This document shows, in pieces, positions 44,772 to 55,000 of a DNA stretch of 64,000 bases. Under the pieces are notes generated by a model. That model had not been told where the DNA came from. It saw only the letters and a list, made by a program, of their open reading frames with translations, and did not search any database. Every line of letters begins with the position of its first letter. The first letter of the stretch is position 1. Made by a program: the position numbers and the translations under genes. The DNA is from Rhizobium deserti (GTDB lineage: Bacteria > Pseudomonadota > Alphaproteobacteria > Rhizobiales > Rhizobiaceae), in assembly GCF_004358025.1 (NCBI RefSeq), contig NZ_SMTL01000003.1, positions 1 through 64,000 on the forward strand, in the 5' to 3' direction.

Positions 44772-45293
44772 TTACCCGATTTTCCTGAGCCCGGCCTCAG
44801 CCTTATCGACAATCACCTCGACACTGTCGTCGATATCGACCGTCACGACGCCGTCTTCGCCTTCAGGGCTTTCCAGTGTCGCAAGCTGACTTTGCAGCAG
44901 CGAGGTCGGCATGAAATGGCCTTGCCTTTCGCCCATGCGCGAAGCCAGAAGCTGCGGGCTGCCGCTGAGAAACACGAAGTAGAGCATGCCATTGCTCGCC
45001 TTGCGCAGCCTTTCACGATAAACCCGCTTGAGAGAGGAGCAGGTGACCACGACGCTTTCGTTGCGCGATCTCGCTGCCGCCAATACGCCGCCAATGAGGT
45101 CCAGCCAAGGCCATCTGTCTTCGTCGGTCAAAGGAATGCCCTCGGCCATCTTGGCGACATTGGCCTTTGGATGAAGGCTATCTCCTTCAACGAAGGCGCA
45201 GCCGAGACGGCTGGCCAACAGTTCCGCAATCGAAGTCTTGCCGGCACCACTGACGCCCATAACCACGATCGCTCTGGATGATTGCCTGTCCAT
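44772..45293 (-). CDS. gntK: Gluconokinase
   Basis: A 173-residue P-loop kinase phosphorylating D-gluconate: VMGVSGAGKTSIAELLA, EGDSLHPKANVAKMAEGIPLTDEDRWPWL and TCSSLKRVYRERLR are diagnostic. The ATG at 45293 has GGGAGG further upstream and gives the usual start; the TTG two codons earlier is less likely. It feeds the pentose phosphate or Entner-Doudoroff route. It stands alone. Confidence 0.93.
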   Translation of the reverse strand: MDRQSSRAIVVMGVSGAGKTSIAELLASRLGCAFVEGDSLHPKANVAKMAEGIPLTDEDRWPWLDLIGGVLAAARSRNESVVVTCSSLKRVYRERLRKASNGMLYFVFLSGSPQLLASRMGERQGHFMPTSLLQSQLATLESPEGEDGVVTVDIDDSVEVIVDKAEAGLRKIG

Positions 45294-45462
45294 TCCCAAC
45301 TCGCCTCCCGATGTACTTTGCGGATGGCATTCCTAGACCATTCGATCGGTTTGGAAAACCAGTCTTCAGGAGGTAGTTGGAGCCTCAGCCACACAGCATG
45401 GCAAAAGCAAATGGCCCGCAAATGCCGGCCATTTCAACGAGCTCATTGGACTCCTGGGCAGA

Positions 45463-45933
45463 TCAAGCTGCCGGGGCTGCCATTTTCGGCAAATGCAGCA
45501 GGTCGATGCCTAGCAGGAAGTTGATCTGTGGGCGAGCCTTGACGAGGTCATCGATCGTGTATTCCGCCAGGACCTCAAAGAAGGCGTTCAGCGCCTTGCG
45601 CAGCGCAGCATTGAGGCCGCAGCTGTCGACCAGCGGACATTCCACGGCGCCGTCCTCGAAGCATTCTGCCATGGCAAAGCTATCTTCGGTGACCTTGATG
45701 ACATCGAAAAGGGTAATGCGATCGGCAGCGCGGCCAAGCCTGACGCCACCATTGCGACCGCGGACGGTTTCCACCAGTCCAGCCTTGTTGAGCGGCTGCA
45801 AAATCTTGAAAAGAAACAGTTCAGATACGCCATACGCCCTGGCAATCTCGGGGATGCGGCTGAGATGCCCCTCATTGGCGGCGCAATACATCAGCATGCG
45901 AACAGCGTAATTCGTTTGTTTGGTCAAACGCAT
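45463..45933 (-). CDS. rirA: Rhizobial iron regulator RirA
   Basis: A 156-residue Rrf2-family repressor of iron-uptake genes. N-terminal winged helix begins MRLTKQTNYAVRMLMY. Three cysteines at positions 91, 99 and 105 (CFEDGAVECPLVDSC) match the iron-sulfur cluster ligands known for RirA. The sequence through KARPQINFLLGI is nearly identical to rhizobial RirA as I remember it. It marks a Rhizobiaceae genome and begins the block syntenic with S. meliloti. No clear iron-box was found beside it. Confidence 0.96.
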   Translation of the reverse strand: MRLTKQTNYAVRMLMYCAANEGHLSRIPEIARAYGVSELFLFKILQPLNKAGLVETVRGRNGGVRLGRAADRITLFDVIKVTEDSFAMAECFEDGAVECPLVDSCGLNAALRKALNAFFEVLAEYTIDDLVKARPQINFLLGIDLLHLPKMAAPAA

Positions 45934-46083
45934 TTTCGTCTCCCGAGACTCTTCGAGTGCTTATATAAAGGCATTAACAGTTTTGAACAATTCCAAAATA
46001 AGAAAATTGCGCTCAGGTTTCCCGTACCCTTGCCAGGAGCTGCACTGCCTGTTCATCAGCCCGTTTCCATGCCAGAATGCAGC

Positions 46084-46350
46084 ATGGTCGAGCCCGATTT
46101 GCATAATGTTCTGCTGATACTTTACAATGCGGGTGCCACGCGCGTGCCCGCAAGCGAGGTGCAGTGGGAGAGCCAGATGGCTCCGGCCCTCAACCGGGCA
46201 ATGAGCATGCAGTATATCGTTTACCGGGACACATCGAAGGGCCGCCGCTTCTCGCTGACAGAAGCCGGGTATGTAGCGATAGGCCAGGAACCGCCGAATT
46301 ACATGTCCGTGTCACGCATGCTCCGGTCGCTTCTCGGCCTCGGCAAGTGA
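46084..46350 (+). CDS. 88-residue possible winged-helix protein
   Basis: Starts MVEPDLHNVLLILYN and contains SRAMSMQYIV-like and GRRFSLTEAGYVAIG segments that resemble a small winged-helix fold, ending in a basic tail. An ATG 15 bases earlier is also possible; neither has a good ribosome site. It is divergent from rirA. Function unknown. Confidence 0.5.
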   Translation: MVEPDLHNVLLILYNAGATRVPASEVQWESQMAPALNRAMSMQYIVYRDTSKGRRFSLTEAGYVAIGQEPPNYMSVSRMLRSLLGLGK

Positions 46351-46363
46351 CTGCGGACGGCCT

Positions 46364-46495
46364 TCAGCTGTAAAAGCCGAAGCTGATGGCGATCCATGCC
46401 GGAACGACGACAACGACGACGGCCGCGAGCATACTCAAGCTTGTTTTTGCCAGGCGCGAACGGCGAGCCCGGCTGGCGTCCCACTCATAAACCAT
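46364..46495 (-). CDS. 43-residue single-pass membrane protein
   Basis: A small ORF beginning MVYEWDASRARRSR, basic N-terminus followed by a Val-rich hydrophobic helix and a short C-terminal tail. GGGAG lies eight bases before the ATG. Small proteins with an (M)xYEWD start are, from memory, common in rhizobia. Function unknown. Confidence 0.6.
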   Translation of the reverse strand: MVYEWDASRARRSRLAKTSLSMLAAVVVVVVPAWIAISFGFYS

Positions 46496-46581
46496 TGAAC
46501 TCACTCCCACCCTACTCCAGCGGCCAATCTAGGCTGGTATGCAAGTACGTCAATAGCCAGACAGAATGCGGCCCCCTAGCA

Positions 46582-46611
46582 CCGTGACGAGGCATTTCAG
46601 CCTCGTCACGG
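46582..46611. terminator. 12-bp perfect hairpin downstream of mmsA
   Basis: CCGTGACGAGGC and GCCTCGTCACGG flank a six-base loop, 18 bases past the mmsA stop. No T-run follows in the mmsA direction, so it may stabilise the mRNA 3' end or act with rho. Confidence 0.55.
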
Positions 46612-46629
46612 GGGAAGCTAACAGTTCAA

Positions 46630-48126
46630 TTACTTCATCGTCGGCATGACGAACTCGGCGCCGTCCTTGATGCCTGACGGCCAGCGTGCGGTAATCGTCT
46701 TGGTCTTCGTCCAGAACTTGATGGAGTCCGTGCCGTGCTGATTGAGGTCGCCGAAGGAGGAGGCTTTCCAGCCGCCGAAGGAATGATAGGCAAGCGGAAC
46801 CGGAATCGGCACGTTGATGCCGATCATGCCGATATTGATGCGGCTTGCGAAGTCCCGAGCAGCATCTCCGTCGCGGGTGAAGATGGCGACGCCATTGCCG
46901 TATTCGTGCTTCATCGGCAGATCAAGCGCTTCCTCATAGTTCGTAGCGCGCACGACGGAGAGAACCGGGCCGAAGATTTCCTGCTTGTAGATGTCCATGT
47001 CGGGGGTGACGTGGTCAAACAGCGTGCCGCCGACAAAATAGCCGTTCTCGTAACCCTGCAGTTTGAAGCCGCGGCCATCGACGAGGAGCTTGGCGCCCTC
47101 TTCCACGCCCTTGTCGATCAGGCCGTTGATGCGTGCATGGGCTTCCTTTGTCACGACCGGGCCCATGTCGGCCTTGTCGTCCGTATAAGGGCCGATGCGC
47201 AGGGATTCGATCTTCGGCACCAGCTTTTCGACAAGGCGGTTGGCGGTTTCCTCGCCGACCGGAACGGCAACCGAAACGGCCATGCAGCGCTCGCCGGCCG
47301 AACCGTAGCCGGCGCCCATCAGCGCGTTGACTGCCTGGTCTAGGTCGGCATCCGGCATGATGATCATGTGGTTCTTGGCGCCGCCGAAGCACTGAGCGCG
47401 CTTGCCGTTGGATGCAGCGGTGCCAAAAACGTAACGCGCGATCGGAGTGGAGCCGACAAAGGAAATGGCACCGATATCCGGGTCCGTCAGGATCGCATCG
47501 ACCGCCGCCTTGTCGCCGTTGACGACGTTGAGGATGCCGGCTGGCAAGCCCGCCTCGATCATCAGTTCGGCAAGCCGGATCGGCATGGACGGATCGCGCT
47601 CGGACGGCTTCAGGATGAAGGCGTTGCCGCAGGCAATGGCCGGCGCGAACATCCACATCGGGATCATGCCCGGGAAGTTGAACGGCGTGATACCGGCGCC
47701 GATGCCGACCGGCTGGCGGATCGAATACATGTCGATCTGCGGGCCGGCGCCTTCGGTGAATTCACCCTTGGACAGATGCGGAATGCCGATCACGAACTCG
47801 CAGACTTCGAGGCCGCGGACGATATCGCCCTTCGAATCCTCGACCGTCTTGCCGTGCTCCTTCGACAGCATTTCCGCCAGCTCGTCCATGTTCTGGTTGA
47901 GCAGGTCGACGAATTTCATGAAAACGCGGGCGCGGCGCTGCGGATTGGTGGCCGCCCAACCGGGCTGCGCCTGCTTGGCATTCTCGACCGCCGCACGGAT
48001 TTCCGACATGCTCGCCAGCGCCACTTTGGCCTGTACTTCGCCGGTTGCCGGGTTGAAGACATCGGCGGTGCGACCGCTGGTTCCGGCGACCCGCTGACCG
48101 CCGATGAAGTGCCCAATCTCGCGCAT
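46630..48126 (-). CDS. mmsA: Methylmalonate/malonate-semialdehyde dehydrogenase
   Basis: A 498-residue CoA-dependent aldehyde dehydrogenase of the MmsA/IolA family, acting in valine and myo-inositol catabolism. GHFIGGQRV at the start, SFVGSTPIARYVF for cofactor binding, and GSAGERCMAVSV with the catalytic Cys are typical. The ATG at 48126 is preceded by GGGAGGAG. S. meliloti has an iolA gene in this position relative to rirA and cbrA, so iolA is an alternative name. A divergent LysR gene lies across a 107-base spacer with an inverted repeat. Confidence 0.93.
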   Translation of the reverse strand: MREIGHFIGGQRVAGTSGRTADVFNPATGEVQAKVALASMSEIRAAVENAKQAQPGWAATNPQRRARVFMKFVDLLNQNMDELAEMLSKEHGKTVEDSKGDIVRGLEVCEFVIGIPHLSKGEFTEGAGPQIDMYSIRQPVGIGAGITPFNFPGMIPMWMFAPAIACGNAFILKPSERDPSMPIRLAELMIEAGLPAGILNVVNGDKAAVDAILTDPDIGAISFVGSTPIARYVFGTAASNGKRAQCFGGAKNHMIIMPDADLDQAVNALMGAGYGSAGERCMAVSVAVPVGEETANRLVEKLVPKIESLRIGPYTDDKADMGPVVTKEAHARINGLIDKGVEEGAKLLVDGRGFKLQGYENGYFVGGTLFDHVTPDMDIYKQEIFGPVLSVVRATNYEEALDLPMKHEYGNGVAIFTRDGDAARDFASRINIGMIGINVPIPVPLAYHSFGGWKASSFGDLNQHGTDSIKFWTKTKTITARWPSGIKDGAEFVMPTMK

Positions 48127-48169
48127 TTTATGCTCCTCCCTTGAATGATGTCCAGAGCATAAGGCGCGG

Positions 48170-48212
48170 TTTGCACAGCGCAACGCTTTAGTTTACGCAT
48201 CCGCTGTGCAAA
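48170..48212. promoter_or_regulatory. 11-bp inverted repeat, candidate LysR operator
   Basis: TTTGCACAGCG (48170-48180) and CGCTGTGCAAA (48202-48212) are exact inverted arms with a 21-base spacer in the mmsA-lysR divergent spacer. LysR-type regulators commonly bind such dyads between their own gene and the target gene. Confidence 0.6.
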
Positions 48213-48233
48213 TTTCGGCATCAGAGCATCTTC

Positions 48234-49154
48234 ATGAACTGGGATGATGTGCGTCTTTTCCTGGCCGTGGCGCGCGCCGGCCAGATTCTGGCTGCGGCGC
48301 GGCGGCTCGGCATCAATCACGCGACGCTTGGACGCCGCCTGACCACGATGGAGCAGGATCTACGCACGCGCCTCCTGATCCGTCGCACCAATGGCTGCGA
48401 GTTGACGGCAGAAGGCGAGATCTTCTTTCGTGCGGCGGAACGGATGGAAACCGAGATGCTAGCAGCCCAGGCGGCAACGGGTAAGATCGACAGCGCAATT
48501 TCGGGTACGGTCAGGATCGGGGCTCCGGACGGTTTCGGCGTTTCCTTTCTTTCATCGCGGCTCGGCCGGCTGACGGAGCGGCACCCGGAGCTGAAACTCC
48601 AGTTGGTGCCGATACCCCGCTCGTTTTCGCTTTCGCAAAGGGAAGCCGACATCGCTATCACCATCGAGCGCCCCGAACAGGGACGCCTCGTTTCCTCCAA
48701 GCTTACGGACTATACACTTGGCCTCTATGCTTCCGAAACCTATCTCCGCGATAACGGAAAACCGGAAAGCACGGATGAACTCAAGCACCACAGGCGCGTC
48801 GGCTACGTGGAAGACCTGATCTTTTCCCCGTCGCTCGATTTCACAGGCGAAGTGATGCGCAACTGGGACGCCGGCTTCGAGATCTCCAGCGCCATTGGGC
48901 AGACGGAAGCCGTCAGGTCCGGCGCTGGCATCGGCATTCTGCACAATTATGTGGCCCGGCACTACTGCGAGCTTGCGCGTGTGCTGCCGGACATCACCAT
49001 CCGGCGGTCCTATTGGACAACCTATCACGAAACCACGCGGGATCTGGTGCGGGTCAAGACAGTGGTGAATTTTCTAAGGGAGTTGGTCGACGAGGAGCGA
49101 CATATTTTCACCGGCGAGGGTGAGGCAGACAAGGCTGCAGGCCCCGGCCCTTAA
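48234..49154 (+). CDS. LysR-family regulator divergent from mmsA
   Basis: A 306-residue regulator with an N-terminal winged HTH (NWDDVRLFLAVARAGQILAAARRLGINHATLGRRL) and a substrate-binding domain similar to PBP type 2 regulators. The dyad at 48170 makes mmsA the probable target, with a semialdehyde, CoA ester or other catabolite as possible ligand. The C-terminal tail is acidic and flexible. Confidence 0.9.
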   Translation: MNWDDVRLFLAVARAGQILAAARRLGINHATLGRRLTTMEQDLRTRLLIRRTNGCELTAEGEIFFRAAERMETEMLAAQAATGKIDSAISGTVRIGAPDGFGVSFLSSRLGRLTERHPELKLQLVPIPRSFSLSQREADIAITIERPEQGRLVSSKLTDYTLGLYASETYLRDNGKPESTDELKHHRRVGYVEDLIFSPSLDFTGEVMRNWDAGFEISSAIGQTEAVRSGAGIGILHNYVARHYCELARVLPDITIRRSYWTTYHETTRDLVRVKTVVNFLRELVDEERHIFTGEGEADKAAGPGP

Positions 49155-49174
49155 GGGCCGAAGCCTTGGCTGGG

Positions 49175-49420
49175 TCAGGAAGTCTTAACGGCAGAAACCG
49201 GAACCTTCAGAACGGCAGCGACCCGTTTCAGTTTGCCAGGGTCGATATCGGTTCCGTTTTCGATGCCGATGATCTCGTCGTTGATCAGGCCGGTCGTAAC
49301 CGCAAGATCGTCGACGCTGTAGCCCAGCGCGAGACGCGCTTCGGCAACCAGCGAAGCAACCTGGCTTGCTGCCAGTGCACTATTTTCAGCAGCTTGGAAA
49401 TTGTTGATGCAAACTGTCAT
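49175..49420 (-). CDS. Small XRE-family HTH protein
   Basis: An 81-residue protein with a Cro/CI-type helix-turn-helix: EARLALGYSVDDLAVTTGLINDEIIGIENG. The ATG at 49420 has GGAAGGAA upstream; the longer open frame lacks support. It converges on the LysR gene about 20 bases away. The target is unknown. Confidence 0.8.
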   Translation of the reverse strand: MTVCINNFQAAENSALAASQVASLVAEARLALGYSVDDLAVTTGLINDEIIGIENGTDIDPGKLKRVAAVLKVPVSAVKTS

Positions 49421-49649
49421 GATCGTTCCTTCCATCCAGGTCCTGCCAGGTAGGGCAGGTGAAGGGGGCAAAAGCCCGAGACGTGAATGTCCAAAATTTT
49501 GGCATTACCGGACTATTAGATAAGCACTTCCGCTTTTTCGGCAATAGGTTTCTGCTGCATTGCACAAAATATCTTGTAAGCTGTCGCCGGATCCCAAAGG
49601 CGAACTATTTCCCATTTCAGGCGTTTCCAACCCAAACAGGGAATGCCAC

Positions 49650-50132
49650 ATGCGCCAGTCATCGCATGCGAACCGGGAAGCCAAGAACGAAAAAGTGTCG
49701 CGGCCGCAGTCGGATGCACAAATTCTGGAGGCCGCTCATCGGCTGGTCGAACTCTACTTGGTTTATCTGCGAGAGCACGAAACCGGCAACGATATTTTCG
49801 ATACGCGGGAATTGCCGACCTCCAAGGATGCTCTGGTGAACGCCTTTCGAGTGGTCATTGCCACGGAAAACCGCCCAAATGTTCGTGCCCTTCTAGTAAA
49901 GGCCGGTATGACGCTCGCGCAGTTCCAGGACAATATTGGAGAACCGCTGCCGGTAAGGCCGGTGGCGGATGTAAACGGTCGCCGCCAATGCTCCAATGGC
50001 AGGATCGGGACGGGCCGCATCCGAAAGTTCGATCGCGTATTGATCCAGCTGGACGAAGAGCGCGTCCGGCTCGGCGACATCTTTCAAAGCGCCCTGCGGA
50101 TGGCCGAGAACAAGCCGGTCCACCATGCCTGA
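49650..50132 (+). CDS. Conserved hypothetical protein, 160 residues
   Basis: Soluble, starts MRQSSHANREAKNEK with AGGGAA about nine bases upstream. Central helix HRLVELYLVYLREHETGNDIFDTRELP, no cysteines arranged for metal binding, no recognised domain. It may form a helical bundle. It precedes corA by 88 bases on the same strand, so it could share its transcript. Confidence 0.6.
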   Translation: MRQSSHANREAKNEKVSRPQSDAQILEAAHRLVELYLVYLREHETGNDIFDTRELPTSKDALVNAFRVVIATENRPNVRALLVKAGMTLAQFQDNIGEPLPVRPVADVNGRRQCSNGRIGTGRIRKFDRVLIQLDEERVRLGDIFQSALRMAENKPVHHA

Positions 50133-50219
50133 AAATTCGGATGCAGCGCCCAAAATCTGCTAAAGCCGATCTTCAAGTCCTTCCGATAATGGAAGGCGTC
50201 CTAGCGTTATCAGGTCCTC

Positions 50220-51185
50220 ATGAGCGTTGTTGCATCTTATCTTTACCGCGACGGCAGGCGCGCCGAGCCATTCGACATTCATCAGGGTCAGGTACCGCAA
50301 GCCAACAATGAATTTGTTTGGATCGGCCTGCACGACCCGCACGAGGAGGAACTGCTCGTCCTTCAAAAGACGTTCAAGCTTCACGCGCTTGCGGTGGAAG
50401 ATGCGCTGAGCACACGCCAAGTGCCCAAAGTCGACGTTTATGACGACCAGCTCTTCATCGTCGCTAAGACCGCGCATCTCGAAGGCGACGTGATCGACTA
50501 TGGCGAAACCGCGATCTTTCTCGGCCCCCGCCATGTGATCACGGTGCGACATGGATCCGACCGCGGGCACAGTTCCCTGCGCCAGCAGCTCGAAGCGGCG
50601 CCCCAGATCCTCAAGAACGGTCCGGATTACATCCTGCATGGCGTGCTGGATTTCATTGTCGATGGCTATCTTCCATTGATCGAGACCATCGAGGATCGGG
50701 TGCTCGGCATGGAGCAACGCATGCTCGATGCCTTTCTCGGTCGAGAGCAGATCAAGCGCCTCTTCCGGCTTCGCCGCCAGTTGATACGCTTTCAGCGGGT
50801 GCTCGGGCCCATGTTGGAAGTGTGCAGCAAGCTCATCAATCTCGACCTGCCCTGCGTCGATCGGGAAGCACGAAAATACTTCCGCGACGTTCATGACCAT
50901 GTGCGTCGCGTCGAGGGGATGGTGACCGGACTGAAGGATGTCATCACCTCCGTCTTCGAGGCGAGCAATCTGCTGGAGCAGCAGCGGCAGGCGACGATCA
51001 CCAAGCAGCTTGCCGCCTGGGCCGCGATCGCAGCGGTTCCGACGGCGATCGCCGGAATCTATGGCATGAATTTCGACAACATGCCGGAACTGAAGACGCA
51101 GTACGGATACTATGTCGTACTTGGCGTCATCTTCGCACTGTGCGGGATGTTGTTCTTGCGCTTCAAGCGATCCGGATGGCTCTGA
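50220..51185 (+). CDS. corA: Magnesium/cobalt transporter CorA
   Basis: A 321-residue channel-type divalent metal transporter. Large cytoplasmic domain followed by two C-terminal helices, the first ending in the selectivity motif YGMNF near residue 285. Length and layout are normal. Imports Mg2+ (also Co2+ or Ni2+). The tRNA-His gene follows on the opposite strand. Confidence 0.94.
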   Translation: MSVVASYLYRDGRRAEPFDIHQGQVPQANNEFVWIGLHDPHEEELLVLQKTFKLHALAVEDALSTRQVPKVDVYDDQLFIVAKTAHLEGDVIDYGETAIFLGPRHVITVRHGSDRGHSSLRQQLEAAPQILKNGPDYILHGVLDFIVDGYLPLIETIEDRVLGMEQRMLDAFLGREQIKRLFRLRRQLIRFQRVLGPMLEVCSKLINLDLPCVDREARKYFRDVHDHVRRVEGMVTGLKDVITSVFEASNLLEQQRQATITKQLAAWAAIAAVPTAIAGIYGMNFDNMPELKTQYGYYVVLGVIFALCGMLFLRFKRSGWL

Positions 51186-51218
51186 AGGAGCCGGGCTTCA
51201 CAATGTTACCGGGAAAAA

Positions 51219-51295
51219 TGGTACGGTTGGGGGGTCTCGAACCTCCGACCTCAGGTGCCACAAACCTGCGCTCTAACCAACTGAGCTACAACCGC
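51219..51295 (-). tRNA. tRNA-His (GUG)
   Basis: A 77-base cloverleaf with the CCA encoded. Anticodon loop TTGTGGC carries GTG. Acceptor GCGGTTG pairs with CAACCGT, giving a G1-U72 wobble pair and discriminator A73, with no G-1 in the paired position. This is the derived alphaproteobacterial tRNA-His form, which lacks the G-1 found in other bacteria. Confidence 0.97.
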
Positions 51296-51368
51296 ACATC
51301 ACGCCGTCAGGCGTTGCGGGGTCAAATACGGCCATCGACCGTGTTTTGCAAGCCCCTTTTGCAAATAG

Positions 51369-51390
51369 AAAAGGCCACCAACGGCCTTTT
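51369..51390. terminator. Terminator between phasin and tRNA-His
   Basis: An eight-base stem AAAAGGCC / GGCCTTTT around ACCAAC, with A and T runs on both sides, so it could work in either direction. It lies 16 bases past the phasin stop. Confidence 0.75.
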
Positions 51391-51406
51391 CAGTCTCCGC
51401 TGCCGA

Positions 51407-51853
51407 TCAGGCGGCTTTGAAACTTGCCATCGCTTTTTCAGCAGCTTGCCTGCCGGGCTCGACGACATTTTTAGCAAGCTTGCGGGTAGAATCCTGCATC
51501 GCCCGCGCCTGCTCTAGTGTGAACTCTGTTTGCTGGCGGATAAATGCAGTCTGCAATTGCATGAATTCTGAAATGGATCTTGCGCTGAACAGCTGTTCCA
51601 AATGCGCAAGCGACATATCGGCATTGGTCCGTATCGCATCCATCGCTTGGAGACCGATTTCGAGCGTGCCCGCCTGAGCCGACTGGATTGTGGATTGAGC
51701 CGCTGTGGTGGCTTCCTCCGCAGTCATTTTCATCTTAGCATAGGCCTCGCGGGACTGGTTGACGCCCTTTTCGGCCAAGTCGCGGAAGCTCTCGTTCATC
51801 TTCGATGGGTCGAAAGCTGCAAAGGAGAACATGTCGTCAGTTCGGTATGCCAT
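51407..51853 (-). CDS. phaP: Phasin (PHB granule protein)
   Basis: A 148-residue amphipathic helical protein of the phasin family: MFSFAAFDPSKMNESFRDLAEKG, long Ala/Gln/Glu-rich helices and no cysteines. Coats poly-3-hydroxybutyrate granules and controls their size. From memory, phaP1 sits next to cbrA in S. meliloti, which supports the call. Confidence 0.9.
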   Translation of the reverse strand: MAYRTDDMFSFAAFDPSKMNESFRDLAEKGVNQSREAYAKMKMTAEEATTAAQSTIQSAQAGTLEIGLQAMDAIRTNADMSLAHLEQLFSARSISEFMQLQTAFIRQQTEFTLEQARAMQDSTRKLAKNVVEPGRQAAEKAMASFKAA

Positions 51854-52097
51854 CGTTGGTTATCCTCGTGACGGGTCTTCGGCCTCAAAAAGAAGCCAAT
51901 GTCGAAGATCTTATGCCTCAAATATAGCCTATGATCTGGTGGCTCGCAATATAAATTGTGCAGCGCACAATAACGGGATCGCGTTAACCCTGTTGGAGGT
52001 TTGAGGTACTGCTCCTGTGGACCGCCAAAGGTCACCGGGTTATTAACGATCTGTTAATTTTCAGCGAAAAGACGGTCACCAACCGACAGGTCGCCTT

Positions 52098-55000
52098 ATG
52101 CCAGCAGTTCAATACCCGTTTATCGACATCGCCGTGCACGAGCGCGTTCGCGCCCACTTTGCGGCTGGAGAAGCCGTTGTGCTGTTCTCGCCGGATATGA
52201 GCGCTGCTCTTTGGGCGAATGGCCCCGGCGCTGACCTTTTCGGTTTTCCCTCCATCTACGATTTTCTCGACAATGGCCCGAAGCCGGCGGATGTCGCGTT
52301 TCGCCAGACCGAGGCAGCAGCGCGGCAATTGGTCAAAATCGGCGACCTGCGCAATGTCACCGTCCGCGTTACATCAGGCTTTCAGCGAGTTACCGTGCAG
52401 GCGGCCTGCGAGCTGATCGAGGTCCAGGGCCAGGCTGCCGTGCTGTTCAGCGCTGCGGTGGATAAAGGCAGCATTACCAAGACGGCAAGTGCCACACGGA
52501 TGATCGAAGGCTTTGACGATCCGGAAACCCATATGGCGGTGCTGGATGAAAATGCCGAAGTGGTTGCCGCGTCCGAGCATTTCGCACGGCTTCAGATTTC
52601 CCCCCAGACGGCAAGGATGCTGGTGAACACGGCGAACGCGGATCCGAGCCGCCTCGTCAAGCGGCCGATCCCGACGATCAACGGCTACCTGCCGGCCGCG
52701 GTCGGAAAGCCTTCCGACGATCCTGCCCTCTACCTCCTCTTCACGGTCGACACGACGCAGATCCGGCCGGCAGCAGAGCTCGAACCGGGTCCCTTGGAAG
52801 AAGCCACGCCCGCACCGACAGAGACTGTCCCCTCGTCGCCGGACGGTTATGCCGAAGCCATTGCGGCTGTCGCGCAGATCGAGGAGGCGGAGGAACAGGA
52901 AGAAGAAGTAACGCTGCTGACCGAGCCGACGCTGGCGGAACCGACCCTCGGCGGCCAGACGCTTGATGAAGTGAGGCTCGCTGGCCAGGCTGGCGGCGAA
53001 ACCTTTGGCGACGAAGCGCCCGCCGAAAGCCATGTGCAGCAAGTTTTGACTTCGGAGAACCTAGCGAACCCGACCGCCGAGCCTCAGACAAATGAGCCGG
53101 AGCCGTCAGGCCCAGATACTGCCGAGGCTGCAACTATAGACGCACCTGCGGTAACGTCAGCCGCGGCAGCGACCTCTACCGCAACTTCGGACGACCCGGG
53201 AGGCTTCACCTTCCAGCGGGACGCGCGGGCCGTACGCTTCGTTTGGAAAATCGATGCCGACGGTCGCTTTACCGAGGTGTCGAAGGAATTCGCCGCGGCC
53301 GTGGGCCCTCATGCTGCCGATATCAACGGAATGGCATTTGCGGATCTTGCGGCGCTTTTCCATCTGGATCCGGACGGAAAGATAGCCGAGCTTCTGAACA
53401 AGCGGGATACCTGGTCCGGCAAGACGATCTGGTGGCCAGTGGAAGGCACTTCGCTTTTCGTGCCCGTGGATCTCGCCGCCTTGCCGACCTATACGCGTAC
53501 CCGCGAGTTCGACGGGTTCCGTGGCTTTGGCATCGTCCGCATTGCCGATGCCTCGGAAGATCCGAATGCCACTGGTCTGACGCTGACGCCCCGACTGGAG
53601 GAAGATGAGGCCGACGACATAGAAGTGGATGTCGTCGCCGAGACAACAGACGTAATCACCGAAGCGCTCGACATCCCGGACGATGCCGACGTCGCCCCGC
53701 AGGTAGAGCCGTCAGCAGATGAGGCTTTTCAGGCCGAGGCGGGCAGTTACGAGTTGAGCCCGCCGCTCGACAACGGGAACGAAGCCGATATCGAAGAACT
53801 GCTGGAAGATCCGGCGCAGTCTTCACTCGAAGAAGACAGCGGTTTGAACGAAGTTACCGACACCGTTCCAGCATCTGAAACGCCTTCGGCTCTCGATTGG
53901 CCTGCAGGCGAGCGCCCTGCCCTGCGCTTGGTCGAAACTGCCGGCCGCCGGTATTCGGATAAAGTGGTTCAGTTCGAGGATCGCCGCTCGCGGCTGACGC
54001 CCGTCGAACAGGCGGCGTTTCGAGAAATTGCCCGTCAACTCGATCGGTTCATTGGCCAGGACGAGCAGAGCCCGGATGAGACGGCGTCCGCAGGTGAAGC
54101 GCCGATACCGGAGGTCATTTCCGAACCGCCGGTGGAGGCGCAGCAGGACGTTCAAGCTTCGGCTACCCGGGAAGAAGAACAGACGGAAGCCGACTCAGTC
54201 AATCTGCCGGAGCCAGCAAACTCCATCGACAGCGAAGATGCCGCGCTGGTGGAAAGTGCTGTAAGTGACGACGACGGACGTGTGGGTGAAGACCTCGAAG
54301 AAGCCGCCGCTTCGATGGAGCCGGTGGTCGAGCAAGAGCTTGTTCCCGAGCCGGCCCCCGCAAATGTTTTGGACGCCGAAGCCGAGCCGGTTGCGGAGAC
54401 GGACCTGTCCGACCGCGATCTGCTCGGCCAGATGATCCCGCTTCGCGAGCGGATCGGGCTTTCCGCCGATATCATCGATCAGATGCCGGTGGCGCTTCTC
54501 GTCCATGCCGGGGACGACCTCATTCACGGCAACCCAGAATTCCTGAAGCTGACAGGCTATGCGTCCATAAATGAACTCGCCGAAGTTGGTGGTCTGGATG
54601 CCCTGCTGCAGCGCCAGGAGCTCGAAAACAAGACGTCCGAAGCCAGCGGCATGGTGGTCGTGCGCGCCGATGATACCATCGTTCCCGTCACTGCGCGCCT
54701 GCAATCGGTTCGCTGGGGCGATACAACGGCGCTGATGCTGGCCCTGATGCCGGTGGCGGCGGAAAGCGAAGCTCCGGCATCTGCCGAGAACGGCGAAACG
54801 CGGGTCCTTCCCTTGCAGCCCATGCGGCCGGCCGACCAGCTTGCCCGGCTGCATGTGGAAGTCGAGGAACTGCGCGCCATTCTCGAGACAGCGACCGATG
54901 GCGTCGTCATCATCGACGAAAAGGGCGATATCCGCTCAATGAACCGTGCTGCCAGCGGCCTCTTCAATTACGACAATGAAGAGATCAACGGTAAACCCTT

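Noticed and set aside
45934..46083. An iron-responsive box in the rirA upstream region
   Set aside because: The AT-rich stretch does not contain a clear match to the RirA-linked IRO motif.
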